DNA from: Chrysopilus asiliformis
Lineage: Eukaryota > Arthropoda > Insecta > Diptera > Rhagionidae
Length of the DNA: 64,000 bases
Assembly (NCBI GenBank): GCA_964034945.1
Contig: OZ035963.1
Span: forward strand, 65,864,682-65,928,681
Direction of reading: 5' to 3'
Below the pieces are notes generated by a model. The model made no database searches and had not been told where the DNA came from. It saw only the letters and a program-made list of their open reading frames with translations. Shown here piece by piece: positions 12,226 to 25,087 of this stretch (positions within the stretch are counted from its first letter, which is position 1; each line of letters opens with the position of its first letter). A program made the position numbers and the translations under genes.

Positions 12226-13331
12226 GTAAGTAAATCCATGTGAAATCTTTATACCAGACAAGTGTAATTTCTGTAATTTCTCGTAATAAAAAAAAAATAC
12301 TAGACGAAATTTGGCTTGGAGTGGTTACCGTATAAATGTCCCATTAATAGAACTCGCTTGTGTGTTTTATTAATTTTTAATTCACTAAGAAATAATTTTC
12401 ATTTTAAAAATTTCGTATAAGAAATATTACTACAGTGCCTATTGATTTTTATTTATCTGCAAATTCCACAATAATTAGATGAGTAAAGAGTTGTGAGTTT
12501 CCCTTTAGGTTATTTATTGCCGATAATCCCGATTTTTTTTCCTACGATGGGAATTTCTCAAAGTCCCTTAGTAGTTGTAATTTTATAAATTATTATTTAT
12601 GTCAACATGGACTATCAAATATCCTTAAAGGCAAAAACTAGTGTAGAGAAAAAGATTCATCTTTAAAAGTTAGAATTATACTCTTAATATGTGTGTCAAC
12701 TAAATGGACATTAATATGTCCTGTAGTTTGCTTCTCTTAATACCAATAAATTTAATTTAATATTTAGAAATAATTTTAAGGTAATTAAATAAAATTTGCT
12801 GTCATTTTCAGGTGTTTTTAATATTTTTAGTTATTTATTTTTATTTCATGAGGTAGTCTCAAGCAAATATTTCTCTTAACAATCGAAGTGAATAAATTTT
12901 ATTAAAATTGAAAATATTATTATTTTTAACTAGCTGCGATTTTTCCAAAGAAAAAAATGCATGAGAATTACATGAATAAAATAAAATATACATAATAGTA
13001 ACTTTATAAAATTCTAAACATATTTCTATTTACATTTAGTTAGTTTTGATCGTGGAAATTCATGAAATTTTATTTTTAAAATGTTGCATATTTTCACATT
13101 TGAAATTTACTGGTCTATGACACTGCAAGTAAATTTCGGATGTTAATATATTCAACATTTCAGACCGGTAAGGCAATAAAAATAAATTTCATCATTTTTA
13201 TTCATTTTACATCTAATTTGTTTGTAACTTATTTTTATCCTCTAAGATCAAAATATTGATATAAGCAGTACGTTTTTTTCTTCTTCATACCTGTAGTAAC
13301 TGCCATCAAAAATCCGGCTTTGTGTTCAATC

Positions 13332-13884
13332 CAGTGTTGCTCCTCTACGCGTAGACTTTAATTGTTTACACTTCAGTGTAGACAATAGCGTAGACTATAG
13401 ATTTGAGGTAGACAATGTAGACATTGGCGTAGACAATGTCGACTTTGCATAGACAATGTAGACTTTCTCATATCTGTGAAAACAAAGTGAGTCATATATC
13501 TAATACTATACTATATAGGAAATGGCCAATTACAAGAAATGGCGAAGCGCTGGTGTTCCTAAAGAGTTAAATTTATATGAAAACTCGCTAACTGGGCTCC
13601 TCAGAGGCACCAGCGCCGTGCATGCATAGAATTAGAATCGCCATTAAAGTTTGCTGCGAAGTTCTCATGTACAGCATTTGGCGATTGCTTCCTGGAAGTT
13701 GTGCTTTATTATGTTAAAATTAATTGAACAGAATGAGATTTTAAAACTAAATCAGCTATCCTTTATTTTATTGATTGTCTACATACATTGTCTACGCGTA
13801 GAGAAAAGACCATTGTCTACAGTAATAGTCTACGCGTCAACAATGGTGTAGTCTACATCACGTAGACTACGCGGCACAACACTG
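13332..13884. mobile_element. hAT-type MITE with GTAGAC subterminal repeats
   Basis: The element begins CAGTGTTGCTCC and ends with the inverse CAACACTG. It is flanked by a perfect 8-bp direct repeat GTTCAATC (13324-13331 and 13885-13892). The left end carries about seven GTAGAC motifs and the right end several in inverse orientation (GTCTAC). An 8-bp duplication and CAGTG termini identify an hAT element. The short open frame inside (13651-13851) is not a transposase. Confidence 0.88.
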
Positions 13885-14232
13885 GTTCAATCATATCCTT
13901 CGAAAAATTAAAAAAAACTTAACCCTTTCGCGCACGACTTGTTCTTCGCAGTCAAATTTTATTTGTCGTTTGTTGGATCATTCAAAATTTGAAATTTTCA
14001 CTTTTGTATGAAAAACTCAAAAAAACTGTAAAAAAACTGTAGTTTTTGTGTTAAAAATATTGAGTGGTTGTCTCATGGCCATTAATGGGTTAAAGACGAA
14101 TATCTCAACTATAGTAGAGTATACATAGAGTATATATCAAAACAATACTCAATACTCAAGCTGCGATATGTAAACCGCTAACATCGCGGTTCACACAAAT
14201 GCTGCTTGGATATTCAAAAACATAGCCGATTA

Positions 14233-14477
14233 TTAACACTCTAACTACCACGACAGTTTTAAGTCTTTTTCGAATATTTAGTTGTCAGTCAAAAAGGCAC
14301 TAAGATAAAAAAAAATTGCAACAAAATTATACCTAAATGTTATTTTATTACCATAAAATGTGTGCAACTACAAAAAATCGTTGCGGTTGCAGCGAACACT
14401 TTAATAATTTTCATTGTGGCCGTTGTTTACAATTAGGTGTCAGGTCTTTTTGACTGACGTGGCAGTTAGAGTGTTAA
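14233..14477. mobile_element. TTAA-flanked MITE (piggyBac-like)
   Basis: Both ends are TTAA followed by the inverted repeat CACTCTAACT(A/G)CCACG. Subterminal copies of gtcagtcaaaaag occur in inverse orientation. A TTAA target site is typical of piggyBac-family elements. It has no coding capacity. Confidence 0.7.
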
Positions 14478-14769
14478 AAAAATTATATAACCACAAATTT
14501 TCAAATTGTCAACTAGAATTGTGGAAAAAATGGTAGTTTAAATAGAGATTTTTTAAAATTTTTTACGCAAAATTTTTTTTTTTTTAAATATTACATTAGA
14601 AATATTTGCTTGTTGCCATTTTCTTTGAAACGTACTCATAATGTACTTAAAAATATAAATCAGTGGCTTAGTCTACTAAATGCTAATTTTATTTGGAAAG
14701 AAAATCTTTTGAAAAAAAAACTTTCCCAAATATTCTTTCGTGTCAACTAATGCCGGCCATTTTTGTTAA

Positions 14770-15000
<231 letters not shown>

Positions 15001-17754
15001 TAAGTTTGTTTTTAATTGCAAAAAAATTAAAATTTTAACAAAACGTCAAAAAAATATTATCGGAAAAGAGAAATAAAATTTGTTTATTCCTTCCGTTTTA
15101 TAAATTATGGTTTATTTAAAAAAAATCGGTTCTAAAAATCAAATTTTATTACTAAAAATTGTTAAAAAAATCATTAATATATGAAAATTGGTTGTGATTT
15201 AGAATTTAAATGATTTTTTTGAAAGAAAAAAAATACATTAAAAGGGTCAAATTTTTAGTGCGTTAAGAGTGAATGTAATTTAGAGATTTCTATTTTAAAA
15301 TTGACGAAAAAAAAATATTTTTTAGCATTCCTCTTAACTACTATGGTTAGATTAGAATAGAACAAATAATAAGCAAAAATTATTCACTTTGTTTAATATT
15401 TTGTTTCTCAATTTAAAACTAAAATTTTGTTTAAGATTTAGTTTAAAATTTGTTAAAAAAAAGAAAATATTTTTACTAGTTTAGAGTTTAGCGTTGATTT
15501 TTTTATTGTGTTATTTTATTTTATTTTATTTTATTTATTTTTTTCAAAATAATTTCTAGCGATTTACAATTAGTTGATTTTTTTAGTTTTTTTCCGTTCA
15601 CAATGATATTCAATTTTATTTTTTGAAATATATACATAAATATATATATAAAATTAAGGTTTTTGGCAATATAAAGTATGATCCGGATACTCAACTCAAC
15701 CGGCATAATAATTTTCAAACATTCTTTGGAGGGCTGCTGCTGCTTTTTCGGTAAAAATCGTCAAAATCAAACAAAACAAAAAAAACTTAAATCAGTACAG
15801 AAAGTTTATTAGTTTTTTAATCTGTCTTTCGTTTATTTTTGTTTGGGAATTTTTCAAATTGCCATTTTTTGTAATTTTTCTTTAGTTTTATTTTATGTAT
15901 TTTCAAAACTTCATTTTAAACTTTTGAAAAAAATAAATATAAAATTTTTATGATTTTTTTTACCCTTTCATACCTTATTTTGATCCCCCCCAAAAAAAGT
16001 ATTGATTTATTATTCTCTTAATTTACGAGTATTTTATCTGAGGTTTCGTAACTTTCTAAACAGCCGTAGTTGCGTATTTAATTTGACCATAAAATAATAT
16101 TATAAACATTATTTTTTGAATTTTAAGAATTTTACATGTAAATAAGTTGTTATAAAATTATTGTTATTCATCATATTTATCGTATGAGTTACCACCATGA
16201 AAAAAGACCATTGAAACATCGATGTTTATTTATTAATCGCCATAAATTTTACCAAAACGTGAAATTTAAAAAAAAAAGTTATGTGAAACTAAACTGATTT
16301 TTTGTAGGTTGCAGTTATAGTAAAATAGCGTTTTATGAGTTGCTAAATTTTTATTTTGCTGCTTCAAAACAATTTCTTTGCGCATATTTTTGATAATTTT
16401 TTAAATTCCTCCAAAGAAAAAAAAACTCTAATTGCAGCCTAATTGAGACGATCTTCAAAATTCAGACAGTGTAAATACTCATTTAATTAAATTTAATTAG
16501 TTTGGCACAAAACGTTAAAAATGCCACCATAGATGCGATTGTGAAAAAAATATCACAAACAACTTTCACGCCTTGCCGTTGAGGGCGTTAGGTTTGGCAT
16601 GGATGTTAGTGGCGGCCATTTTGTTTTGGCAGCCCTAATCATCACCACCACAGCAGTGAAGAATTTGCAGAAATTTTCAACCACAAGAGTTCAACCGGCA
16701 ATTGGCACAATCACAAAATCGCAAATTAAACCAGAAATTGCATTTTTCATCTCTGTCTTAGGCAAAGATGGCGCATTTTTTATTCCCCAAAACGAAATGC
16801 TTTTAACCGATTTTCATGAAATGAAAACAATACCATTATTTGCAACCAAAAAAAAAACATGCCGAATTTTAAATTATTTTTTTGTTTATATTATTCAATT
16901 TCATCGAGCGTCATTTTTGAATTGCTATCAATTTTTTTTATGTTTTTTCTCATTATTTTAGTAATTAATATGAATCCCATTTACCTTTTATAAAATTTTG
17001 ATTACAAATGAAATATTGTTTGGTTTTGCAATTCGCACCCAAAAATTTAATTAAAATTGAATTAATTTGAAACAAATTTTATTACATTGTTGATTTTTGG
17101 AATAGTATTTGATATCATACCAAGTTGAAACTTGCGATTTATTGTATATAAAATTATTGGTTTTGATTAAAGGAGTTTTCTTTAGTTTGTTTTGTATTCC
17201 GCATGTTGTGTTAATTATTATTTTTAATGTAATCAGTTGAATTGTTTATTTGTTATTTATATTATGAAAGTATAGTACATATTGAAAAAGATATTTAAGA
17301 AATTATCAAACGATATTATAGCGAATTTAATATTTTAGATAAGGATTTTTCTTAGGTATTATTTATATAAAAGGTAAATCTAATTTCATACATTCACTTG
17401 ATTTATTTTGGAACAATTTCACAAATAGAAGGATTCAGATAATTAGTGAACTTTAAAATGGGTTCCCAGCAATTCTAATTTACAATCTCTATCGAGGCCT
17501 CTGCTGTTGATGAATTGCATCAAAACCTTACAAATGTTATCATTCCTTTTTACATATGTAAAACTCTGGGTGCGAGGAGTTAATTAAGGAGACCCAGCTT
17601 CCCCTTGAGATCGAATGTCATAACGAAAAAGAAGAGTCTTAAGGACACGGAGAGAAATAAATCCTACAAGACCAATGGAAAACGCCTATTGTTAATATAA
17701 AAAAAAATCCAGGTGCAATAGACGCAATGTACTTTATTTACCACCCCAAAATGT

Positions 17755-18015
17755 ATCGCTCCTCTGATTTGCCGCCCCTTTGCCTGCTCTACATTAGCAA
17801 ACCCTCAACTTTGCCGCCCCTCAAATTTGCTACACCTACACTTCCGCTCTTCTTCTACATTGGCCGCCTCTACAATTGCCGCTTTCAAATTTGCTGCCCT
17901 TCAAATTTGTCGCCGTTCAAATTTGCTGCCCTTCAAATTTCCAGCCCTTCAAATTTCTCGACATTCAAATTTGCCGCCCTTCAAATTTTCCGCCCTTCAA
18001 ATTTCCCCCTTCAAA
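17755..18015 (+). repeat. degenerate ~18-nt minisatellite (ttcaaatttgccgccc-like)
   Basis: About ten diverged copies of a unit near gcccttcaaatttgccg can be followed, clearest from 17880 to 18012. The array resumes briefly after the MITE at 18367 (cttcaaacttggcgctctgccgccc). The period is a multiple of three, so the array gives spurious open frames. Confidence 0.75.
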
Positions 18016-18018
18016 CTA

Positions 18019-18364
18019 GAGAGCCTTTAACTTAGAGAGTGGCCATGCTACCTTAATAGACTGTGCTACTGAGTAGGACAGTCTATTAAGTCCAATTAGA
18101 ACAGTCTATTAGGTCAGTTAGAACAGCTTTTTCTCCAGATTAGAACAGTCTGTAAACAATTTTTCAATTTATCAAAACAACTATGAGTTTCCAAATTTTT
18201 TTGATATCTCAAACATGCTATTTTTAAATATATTAACCACCTTCAGATATTTTGGCAATTATTTATAACAATGAATCAAATTTTTAAAGTTTTTCGCGCT
18301 CGTTTTTCAGCTCGGCGGCCATTTTTAGATGTCCCCATGGCCACTCTCTAGGTTATAGGCTCTC
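18019..18364. mobile_element. TA-flanked MITE inserted in the minisatellite
   Basis: About 30-bp inverted repeats start GAGAGCCTTTAACTTAGAGA on the left. The right end inverted starts GAGAGCCTATAACCTAGAGA. TA occurs at 18017-18018 and 18365-18366, and minisatellite sequence continues on both sides. This fits a Tc1/mariner-type MITE. Confidence 0.8.
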
Positions 18365-19203
18365 TACTTCAAACTTGGCGCTCTGCCGCCCTCATCTCTC
18401 TTAGATTGCGTCCTGATAATACGCTGAATATCTATGATTTAGTAGTTATGATAAAATACTTGACGGATAGACTGTAACTTAACGTAAAAATTACTCCTAC
18501 GCCCTTCACGGTCCACACTAAAAACAAATCTTCTTTATCTCCTTAGCTAAATGAGTGATTCCCATTTTCCAAATCCACCAGAGAAACGTTACTAAAAATG
18601 AATCTTAAAGTTTCACAAAAAACAAGTGAATGTATTAAGTTTTTAATTCATTTTCGATTAAAAATTAGTAAAGTTGACCCTTTTAGACTATCATTCATTT
18701 AATAAATTTAAAAAAAAACTGGTTGATTTTTTTGTGTTAATCGCGTTGAATGTACATTTTGCTTGTACAAGTAATATTACTATAACAACATTTTTATTTC
18801 ATATTTTTTTAAACGTAAACATAAAAGTTATTTATAAAATCAAGCATAAAAAATAATACAAATGAAACCACCAAAACCGAAACTAACAACACAACCACAA
18901 ATAAATCATTAGCAAAAATGCAAAATTATAAATTTAAAAAAAAATGCAAGAATATTTTAGTTTCATATTGTACACAGTTTTTAATTTTGATTTTCACTTA
19001 CAAGAAAAAAAGAGAAAATATTCGAAAAGATTATATTATTTCTTAGTATAAAGAAATAAGTGAGATTTTTTTAAATGACAAAAAAAAATTAAGTGAGCTT
19101 TTCGCTTATTTGATTTATTTCTCATTTATGATTTATGGTTTTTAGCATCATTGTGTTATTTTCTTATTTTTCTCTTCATATAAAAAACTCCACCAAAAAT
19201 TAG

Positions 19204-19295
19204 GTATTTGGGAATATTGCACTTACACCGGAAAATCACATAACCAGACACAACAACTTCCGATCCTTTGTACAAGGACTTATGTTACTCTTCAG
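19204..19295 (+). CDS. cac: cac exon: domain IV S5-pore turret
   Basis: The 92-nt exon enters in phase 0 and leaves in phase 2, with acceptor AAATTAG and donor GTAGGT. It reads [18 protein letters not shown] and ends QGLMLLF plus AG of an Arg codon. It follows IVS5 and leads into the pore helix. The Arg codon is completed by the G that opens the exon at 23539. The motif RHNNFRSF is typical of the Cav2 domain IV turret. Confidence 0.93.
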
Positions 19296-20585
19296 GTAGG
19301 TACCAAAATAGGGAATTTAAAAAAAAAACAATAGGCAAATAATTTCTAACTCTTGTTTTCTTTCCAATATTTTTTCCTTATTTTATTATAATAAAATAAT
19401 TGACGAAATTATTATTTTCTTATGAGATATATTCAGATATGGAATTATTTTCAGTTTTTTCTTTAGTGAATTTATCACTTCAGTTAATTTCCGTTCCTAG
19501 AATATAGAGAAAAATTAACTTCGTTACTATAACTTAGATGAAGCTAACAATTGGCAAAATTAGGGAGTTTAAATTTTAGAAAAGTTTAAAACAGATTTAA
19601 ATAATTATTTTCTTAAAAAAAATTTTTTTTTAAACAGTTTTTTCATGACTTTTAGGCGGATTATTAAAAACAATTAGTTGTCCTAAAGAGAGAGTTTTTC
19701 ATTTAGAATACCTAACTTCAAAATCTATAGGATTTCAATACAGTTTTTTTAATATTTTATGATCATTTTCACTTTACCAGTTTCAGTTTTTTTCAATGAT
19801 GAAAATTAAAAAAAAAAAAGATCAGATTGAAAAGCCAAAAGTTCCTCACAGTAAGCTCTTAGAGTAACCAAAATATATAAATTATTTTACTGTAACTATA
19901 ATTTTCATAGATTTAGTTCTTGTTTTTTGAACCAACAGAAAATTAATTCCCGACAGTTAAAACAATCAAACAACTTACATTACAGAATACCCCCAAAAAA
20001 ATTCAATTAAAATACAAGAAAACACAAAAATACAGATTTTTTTTCACTCTGTTGTTGAATTTTAGTAAAAACGAATTAAGAAAAACTATCATTTTTTTCA
20101 ATATAAACAAAAAATACAAGTAATTTAGTTGCCACATGACGTTAATGGTAGTTGCTACTTGAAACTAGTGGTAATCATTTGAGTAATTTTTTTTATCATA
20201 TATTTGATTGTAGCGAAAGAAGTTAGTTAATTATATATAAATATTATTATAAATATATATTGCCCCCCTATAAAACCCCCCCTTTCACCCGTCAATTTAC
20301 TATCAGTTATAAAACCTGAAATTATTGCATATTGTTGTCATATTTTTTATTGTTTCTTTTTATTATTTTTAGCATTTATTAGATAGTCATATAGAAAGTA
20401 AGCTGTATATTTGAAAATATATATTGGAAATTTAAGAACTTAAAAAAGATTTCAATAAAAATAGATAAATAATTGTTAGACAATTTTTTTTTAATACAAA
20501 AATGTCCACTAACTTTGATGTTTTCTTTATTTATTCAACTTGAAAATTTATCATTCTCAAATGGTTTGGAATGCTCAGCAATATA

Positions 20586-21240
20586 TAAATGAGAAGCGAA
20601 ATAAATGAGAAGCTCCAATGGAGTGATCATATTTTTAAAATAGCAAAGGAAGCATCGCAGTGCCTAGGCTTCCTGGGACGTTGCAAAAAATATTTCGTAC
20701 CAATCGACGTCCTTAACCTTTGCAAGAGCTACATTCGACCGAGACTCGAGTACAATTCGTACATTTGGGCTGGAGCCCCAAAAACTGTCCTGCAACTGCT
20801 AGACCGAATTCAAAAACGTGCGATCCGACTGATTGGAGACAAGTCTTTGACAGATTCATTACCATCTCTCGAGCATCGTCGCTCTGTTGGAGTACTCAGC
20901 ATATTCTATAAATATTTCAATGGGAAATGTTCCACCGAAATTTCCCAACTTATTCCTCCACGGTACATCTTCCCTAGACCCTCTTGTTCAGCTGCACGTG
21001 GCCACGACTTCTTCCTTGAGCCTCCCCGTTTTCGTACAGTAAAGTTTAGGGGTTCCTTTATTCCGCGAACAACAACACTTTGGAACGATCTACCATCTGA
21101 AGTGTTTTCCCCGGACTATAACCCGCAGAAGTTCAAGGAGAACATAAACCGGCATCTCCTATTGTCCTTCCAACCATCCTGAGCTGTGCTTCGGCATTAA
21201 AGGGTCTTCCCCTAAGCTCAGGCTGGAACTATAAAAAAAA
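20586..21240 (+). mobile_element. 5'-truncated non-LTR retrotransposon (Jockey/CR1-like RT C-terminal end)
   Basis: An open frame from 20589 to 21182 encodes about 197 residues matching the C-terminal part of reverse transcriptases of Jockey/CR1-type LINEs. Recognisable stretches are SYIRPRLEYNSYIWAGAP, LDRIQKRAIRLIGD and TLWNDLPSEVF. This is downstream of the RT catalytic core, which is missing, along with the endonuclease. A short 3' UTR ends in an A-rich tail (about 21231-21250). The frame is intact, so insertion may be fairly recent, but the copy is dead on arrival. Confidence 0.85.
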
Positions 21241-21420
21241 AACCAAAAAAAAGTATTTATGCCGAAATACTGGTAATTTTTCAGTAATTCTTTCAAATTT
21301 CTGGTAACTTTCAAGTACTTTCTGGAAAGTACCTTGAATTTTTGCAGTATTTTTTTGAAAAGTACCGGCACTTGACACCAGTATCAGTACATTCTGTACT
21401 GGTGCAAAAAAAAACACTTG

Positions 21421-21482
21421 TTCCGGTGCGTTTTCCGGCTATAGCGATAAGGAAAATGCTACAGCCGGGAAAAGCACCGGAA
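21421..21482. repeat. short GC-rich inverted repeat
   Basis: Arms of about 24 nt, TCCGGTGCGTTTTCCGGCT and its near inverse ending AAAAGCACCGGA, surround a short loop. It may be a tiny MITE or a TE end adjacent to the LINE tail. Confidence 0.5.
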
Positions 21483-22964
21483 ATTCAATAGTCTTCTGCT
21501 ATTGTCCTTTTTTTCTTTTCAAAAATTATTCAAAAATGTTATTTATCGAAACGTCTCAAGAGACTTGCGGTTAAAAACGGTATTTTTTCTGTTTCTCGAA
21601 AATTTTCAATGCGAAAATGTTACCCTGTCGTTCGAATTATTTATTCATAACGCCTGGATTAATTTTGTCCTGGCTTAATTTTATCATAATGTAAAAACTT
21701 TAGATGATTAGTTTAAAGTCTGTATGACTATTTAATTTGTGATTTTAGTTGAAAATTTTTTGTTGAACCTTTTTATTTATGTGATTTAAAAAATATAATG
21801 AAAAAAGAAACATATCAGTTTTATTATTTTGAAAGATTGTTTTCTGTCCACCTGTTGTTTTTGTTGAATTAAAACAAATTTCTAGTTAGTTAAAAGTAGG
21901 TTTATCAAATTAATCAAATAGTCACTAGCGAGTTGATTTACTAATTGTTGGTCATATGCCAATAGATGTTGAAAATTACCAGTTGATCTCATTGTGTTTT
22001 GTCCTTAATTATCATTTATCATAATTAAAAACATTTTTATTTTTTAACAAAATATGGTTTTAGTTTTTCTTTCTTTAAAAAAAAAAACTTTTGAAAATTT
22101 AATTTTTTAGTTGAAATCTTTTTTGTAGAAAAACCTCTTAAAATATATATTTCATTAAATAATATATTTTAATAAAATTCTATTCATAAAGGCATAAAAA
22201 TTGATTGTAATTTCAAAATGTTTGAAATTTACGACACTATGTTCAAGCCATGTTCAAGAGCGTAGCAAGAAAAGCAGGTTCAGTTTGATTATTTCATTTG
22301 CGGATCAAATTCTAGACTTTGCCAGAAAATGGCTGAAAGTTTTGTGAAAAATTACAATCAACCTTACATATATGACACATACAAAAGACATAAAATCTCA
22401 ATGAATTTCTATAAAGCAAGTGCGGTTTAGCTACAAGTTCTGGAAAAACCAAAAAAATCCTTAACCAAAAAATAATTTGTCGTTTAATCTGGTTGATCGG
22501 CATAACCTTTTTTCATGGAAACCAAAATTTGAGTCAAATCGATCTATTAGTTTCCATTTAAAAGAATTTCTCAAATTTTCCCCTTTTGTACTCTAGGGTT
22601 ATGCAATTTTCATAGTCAAAACCGATTATGTATGTTATGTGCACGAAAGCAAAAACTAGCTTCTTTTTTGAAAAGAAATCTCATCCCTCTAACCCCCTTA
22701 CCTGCCATTTTCTAAACCGTTAGAGGGATTTTTATGCGGTATTCAATACGAGGTTGAGCTACACTTCCTTAGGCGGAAATTACCTTGTCTCCGCTGCACC
22801 GCTCATCCGCTAACTTGTTATTGCTTAAGTCGAAATTTTCAAGGCATATTTCTCGTATGCCTCCACGGGATTCCGATATTTATCGTTATATTTCGTATGT
22901 TACCTTTTTGCACCGAAAAGGATGAGTTTTAGTGATACAAGTATTACTTAACATCATATCATCA

Positions 22965-23295
22965 TCATACTAATATATAAAAATGAGTTGGTGTCTGCCT
23001 TTCTGTCTGTCTGTCTGTTCCTCTTTCACGCAAAAACGGCTGAACCGATTGTCTTGAAATTCGGCATGAGTGTCTGTGGTAGTTCTGGTTCCAACATAGG
23101 TATTCGGAAAAGTAGCGCGAGGGGTGGGGGAAGTAAGTGGAGGGGATAAAGTGATTTCGAAACTTAGTTTTTGCGCTATGTTACTCTTTCGCGGGGAAAC
23201 TACCGAGCCGATTGGCCTGAAGTTTAGCTCCAACATAGACCATCAAAAAAAAATTTGAAAAAACTTAACCTGGCAACGACGGGTATGCAAGCTAG
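22965..23295 (+). mobile_element. non-autonomous Helitron-like element, family 2, copy A
   Basis: It starts TCATACTAATATATAAAAAT after an A and ends ...GGGTATGCAAGCTAG followed by T. Internally it carries the ctgaaccgattg...ttgaaattcggcatgag module twice, the second time degraded. A weak 3' hairpin precedes CTAG. The family is shared with 25699-26177 and, at the 5' end, 28021-28411. Confidence 0.8.
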
Positions 23296-23538
23296 TTAAA
23301 AATAAATTAGGTCCCATGGAAAGTTATGACCGTTTCCTTTTTATGGTCAATAAACTCTAAACATTTATTCTAATGTCTTTATGAATCGATTTTATTAAAT
23401 ATTTCCAATAAAATATTTGTAACTATTAGTGAATAACATAATATTTTTCTCTCTTTCTAATTTTTTCGTTGGATAACGAACTTTATCAACGAAATTCCAA
23501 ACGAATCGTACAAACACAAAAACAAACAAATTCTCTAG

Positions 23539-23820
23539 GTGTGCAACAGGCGAGGCGTGGCCGAACATTATGCTGGCGTGCCTTAAAGGGAGGCCATGTG
23601 ATACAAGAGCGAATAAACCGTCACATGAAACATGTGGTTCAACATTAGCATACGCATATTTCGTATCGTTCATCTTTTTTTGTTCATTTCTAATGTTAAA
23701 TCTATTCGTCGCCGTCATTATGGATAATTTCGATTATTTAACACGTGACTCGAGTATCTTGGGCGCCCATCATTTGGACGAATTCGTTCGGATATGGGCT
23801 GAATATGATCCAAATGCGAC
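23539..23820 (+). CDS. cac: cac exon: domain IV pore loop, S6 and start of EF-hand
   Basis: The 282-nt exon enters in phase 2 and leaves in phase 2, with acceptor TTCTCTAG and donor GTAATT. The pore loop contains ATGEAW, whose Glu is the domain IV member of the EEEE selectivity ring. A Cys-rich loop ([12 protein letters not shown]) follows, then S6 ([20 protein letters not shown]). After S6 come [14 protein letters not shown] and the start of the EF-hand ([17 protein letters not shown]), which is completed in the next exon. An antisense open frame over the same bases is only a shadow. Confidence 0.96.
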
Positions 23821-24654
23821 GTAATTATCAATTTAATATAATTAATTATTTTAGTTGATTCGATATTGTTATATTTTTTTTTTTTACTTATTTAATGAAT
23901 TTTTGGCAATTGATTGATTAATTAAAATTAGTTTTTGTGAAAATTAAATTTAGGAATTCTATCTATTTAAAAATTAACTGTAGTTACTAATTTTAATTAA
24001 CCACTCACTGTAAATATTACAAAAAAAATTGTGTTGCCTGGTGTGATCCTACTTAAAAATCAAAAAAAAAATCTATTATTATTTTGATTATTATTTGTTC
24101 GTATTTGTTTCATATCTACTATAAATGAATCCCTCAATGTTTGTTCACCCAAAAAAATGTATAACTTGACTGCATAATTTCCTGTAAAACAATTTTCAAT
24201 AATTTTTTTTTTATTTAATTGGTTGAAATTTTCAAAATTTTAGTTGATTTGATTTTGATTTTGTAAAAACAACAACAACAACTGTGTATGTATTCGTAAT
24301 TTCTATTTCTGTCTATTTTCCTCACATTAATTTGCCACCCTATTTTTCACAGAGTTCTTTTGTAATTTTGTGTAACTTGCAAATTGTTGTTAACTTCTTC
24401 TACTATTTTCTGACTCCACTATTTTCTATGTAAAAGTATTCGAAACAAAAATTATAAAAAATAATTTAAAAATTTCATGTAATAACTTTCTATGTGTGGT
24501 AATGTCTATGTAAATGTTTCCTTTATGTTAACTATCTATAAACTGAACAATAATATGTTGTGTTGCTTTTTTGTCTCTGAGATGATTCAAATTTCAGTGA
24601 TCAGATAGCGATGACAAATAAATGTGAAATATTCTTATATGAAATTTTTTATAG
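23821..24654 (+). other. cac intron inside the EF-hand
   Basis: AT-rich intron of 834 bp. Vertebrate Cav2.1 has two alternative EF-hand exons at this place. I searched by eye for a second EF-hand exon here and found none. Confidence 0.7.
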
Positions 24655-24857
24655 GGGTAAAATTCATTATACAGAAATGTATGATATGTTAAAAAATATG
24701 GATCCTCCATTGGGGTTCGGTAACAAATGTCCCAATCGCCTCGCCTACAAAAAATTAATTAGAATGAATATGCCGCTGGATACCGAAGGGAAAGTGAATT
24801 TTACAACAACATTATTCGCTTTAATACGAGAAAATCTCAATATTAAAATGAGATCTG
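24655..24857 (+). CDS. cac: cac exon: EF-hand completion and pre-IQ region
   Basis: The 203-nt exon enters in phase 2 and leaves in phase 1, with acceptor TTATAG and donor GTAAGT. The peptide begins TGKIHYTEMYDMLKNMDPP, completing the EF-hand loop and second helix, and continues with RLAYKKLIRMNMPLDTEGKV and FTTTLFALIRENLNIKMRS. These are the conserved proximal C-terminal sequences of Cav2 channels that lead to the IQ domain and calmodulin-dependent regulation. Confidence 0.95.
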
Positions 24858-25087
24858 GTAAGTTTGGTTAATTCTATGTGCTTTAATTATATTAAGTGTT
24901 GTTTTAATTGTCTAATTTAATTGCTATTTTTGTTTTAAATAATATTTTTTTATTTTCGCTTAAATCCCTTATAAGTAAATAAATTTATGTAAATATTGTA
25001 GATTAATAGCTTTTTATTTTCTTTCCTTATAACTATTTTTTCCAAGACAACAAATTGATCCGAAAAAAATCTAAGTGAACTCTAACC

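Larger units (their letters stand above)
19296..23538 (+). other. cac intron with LINE fragment and Helitron
   Basis: The intron contains a 5'-truncated non-LTR retrotransposon (20586-21240), a short inverted-repeat unit (21421-21482) and a Helitron-like element (22965-23295). The remainder is AT-rich, apart from a less AT-rich unidentified stretch at about 22560-22920. Confidence 0.65.

Noticed and set aside
16599..16961. 120-codon frame in the S5-turret intron
   Set aside because: No domain, no channel similarity, and the second half is AT-rich intron-like; probably chance.
17727..18035. 100-codon frame with repeated 'FKFAALQI' peptides
   Set aside because: It is a translation of the degenerate minisatellite.
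23395..23718. 107-codon antisense frame over the pore/S6 exon
   Set aside because: Shadow of the strongly conserved sense exon.
23821..24654. A second, alternative EF-hand exon as in vertebrate Cav2.1
   Set aside because: No in-phase frame with EF-hand residues between an AG and a GT was found in this intron.
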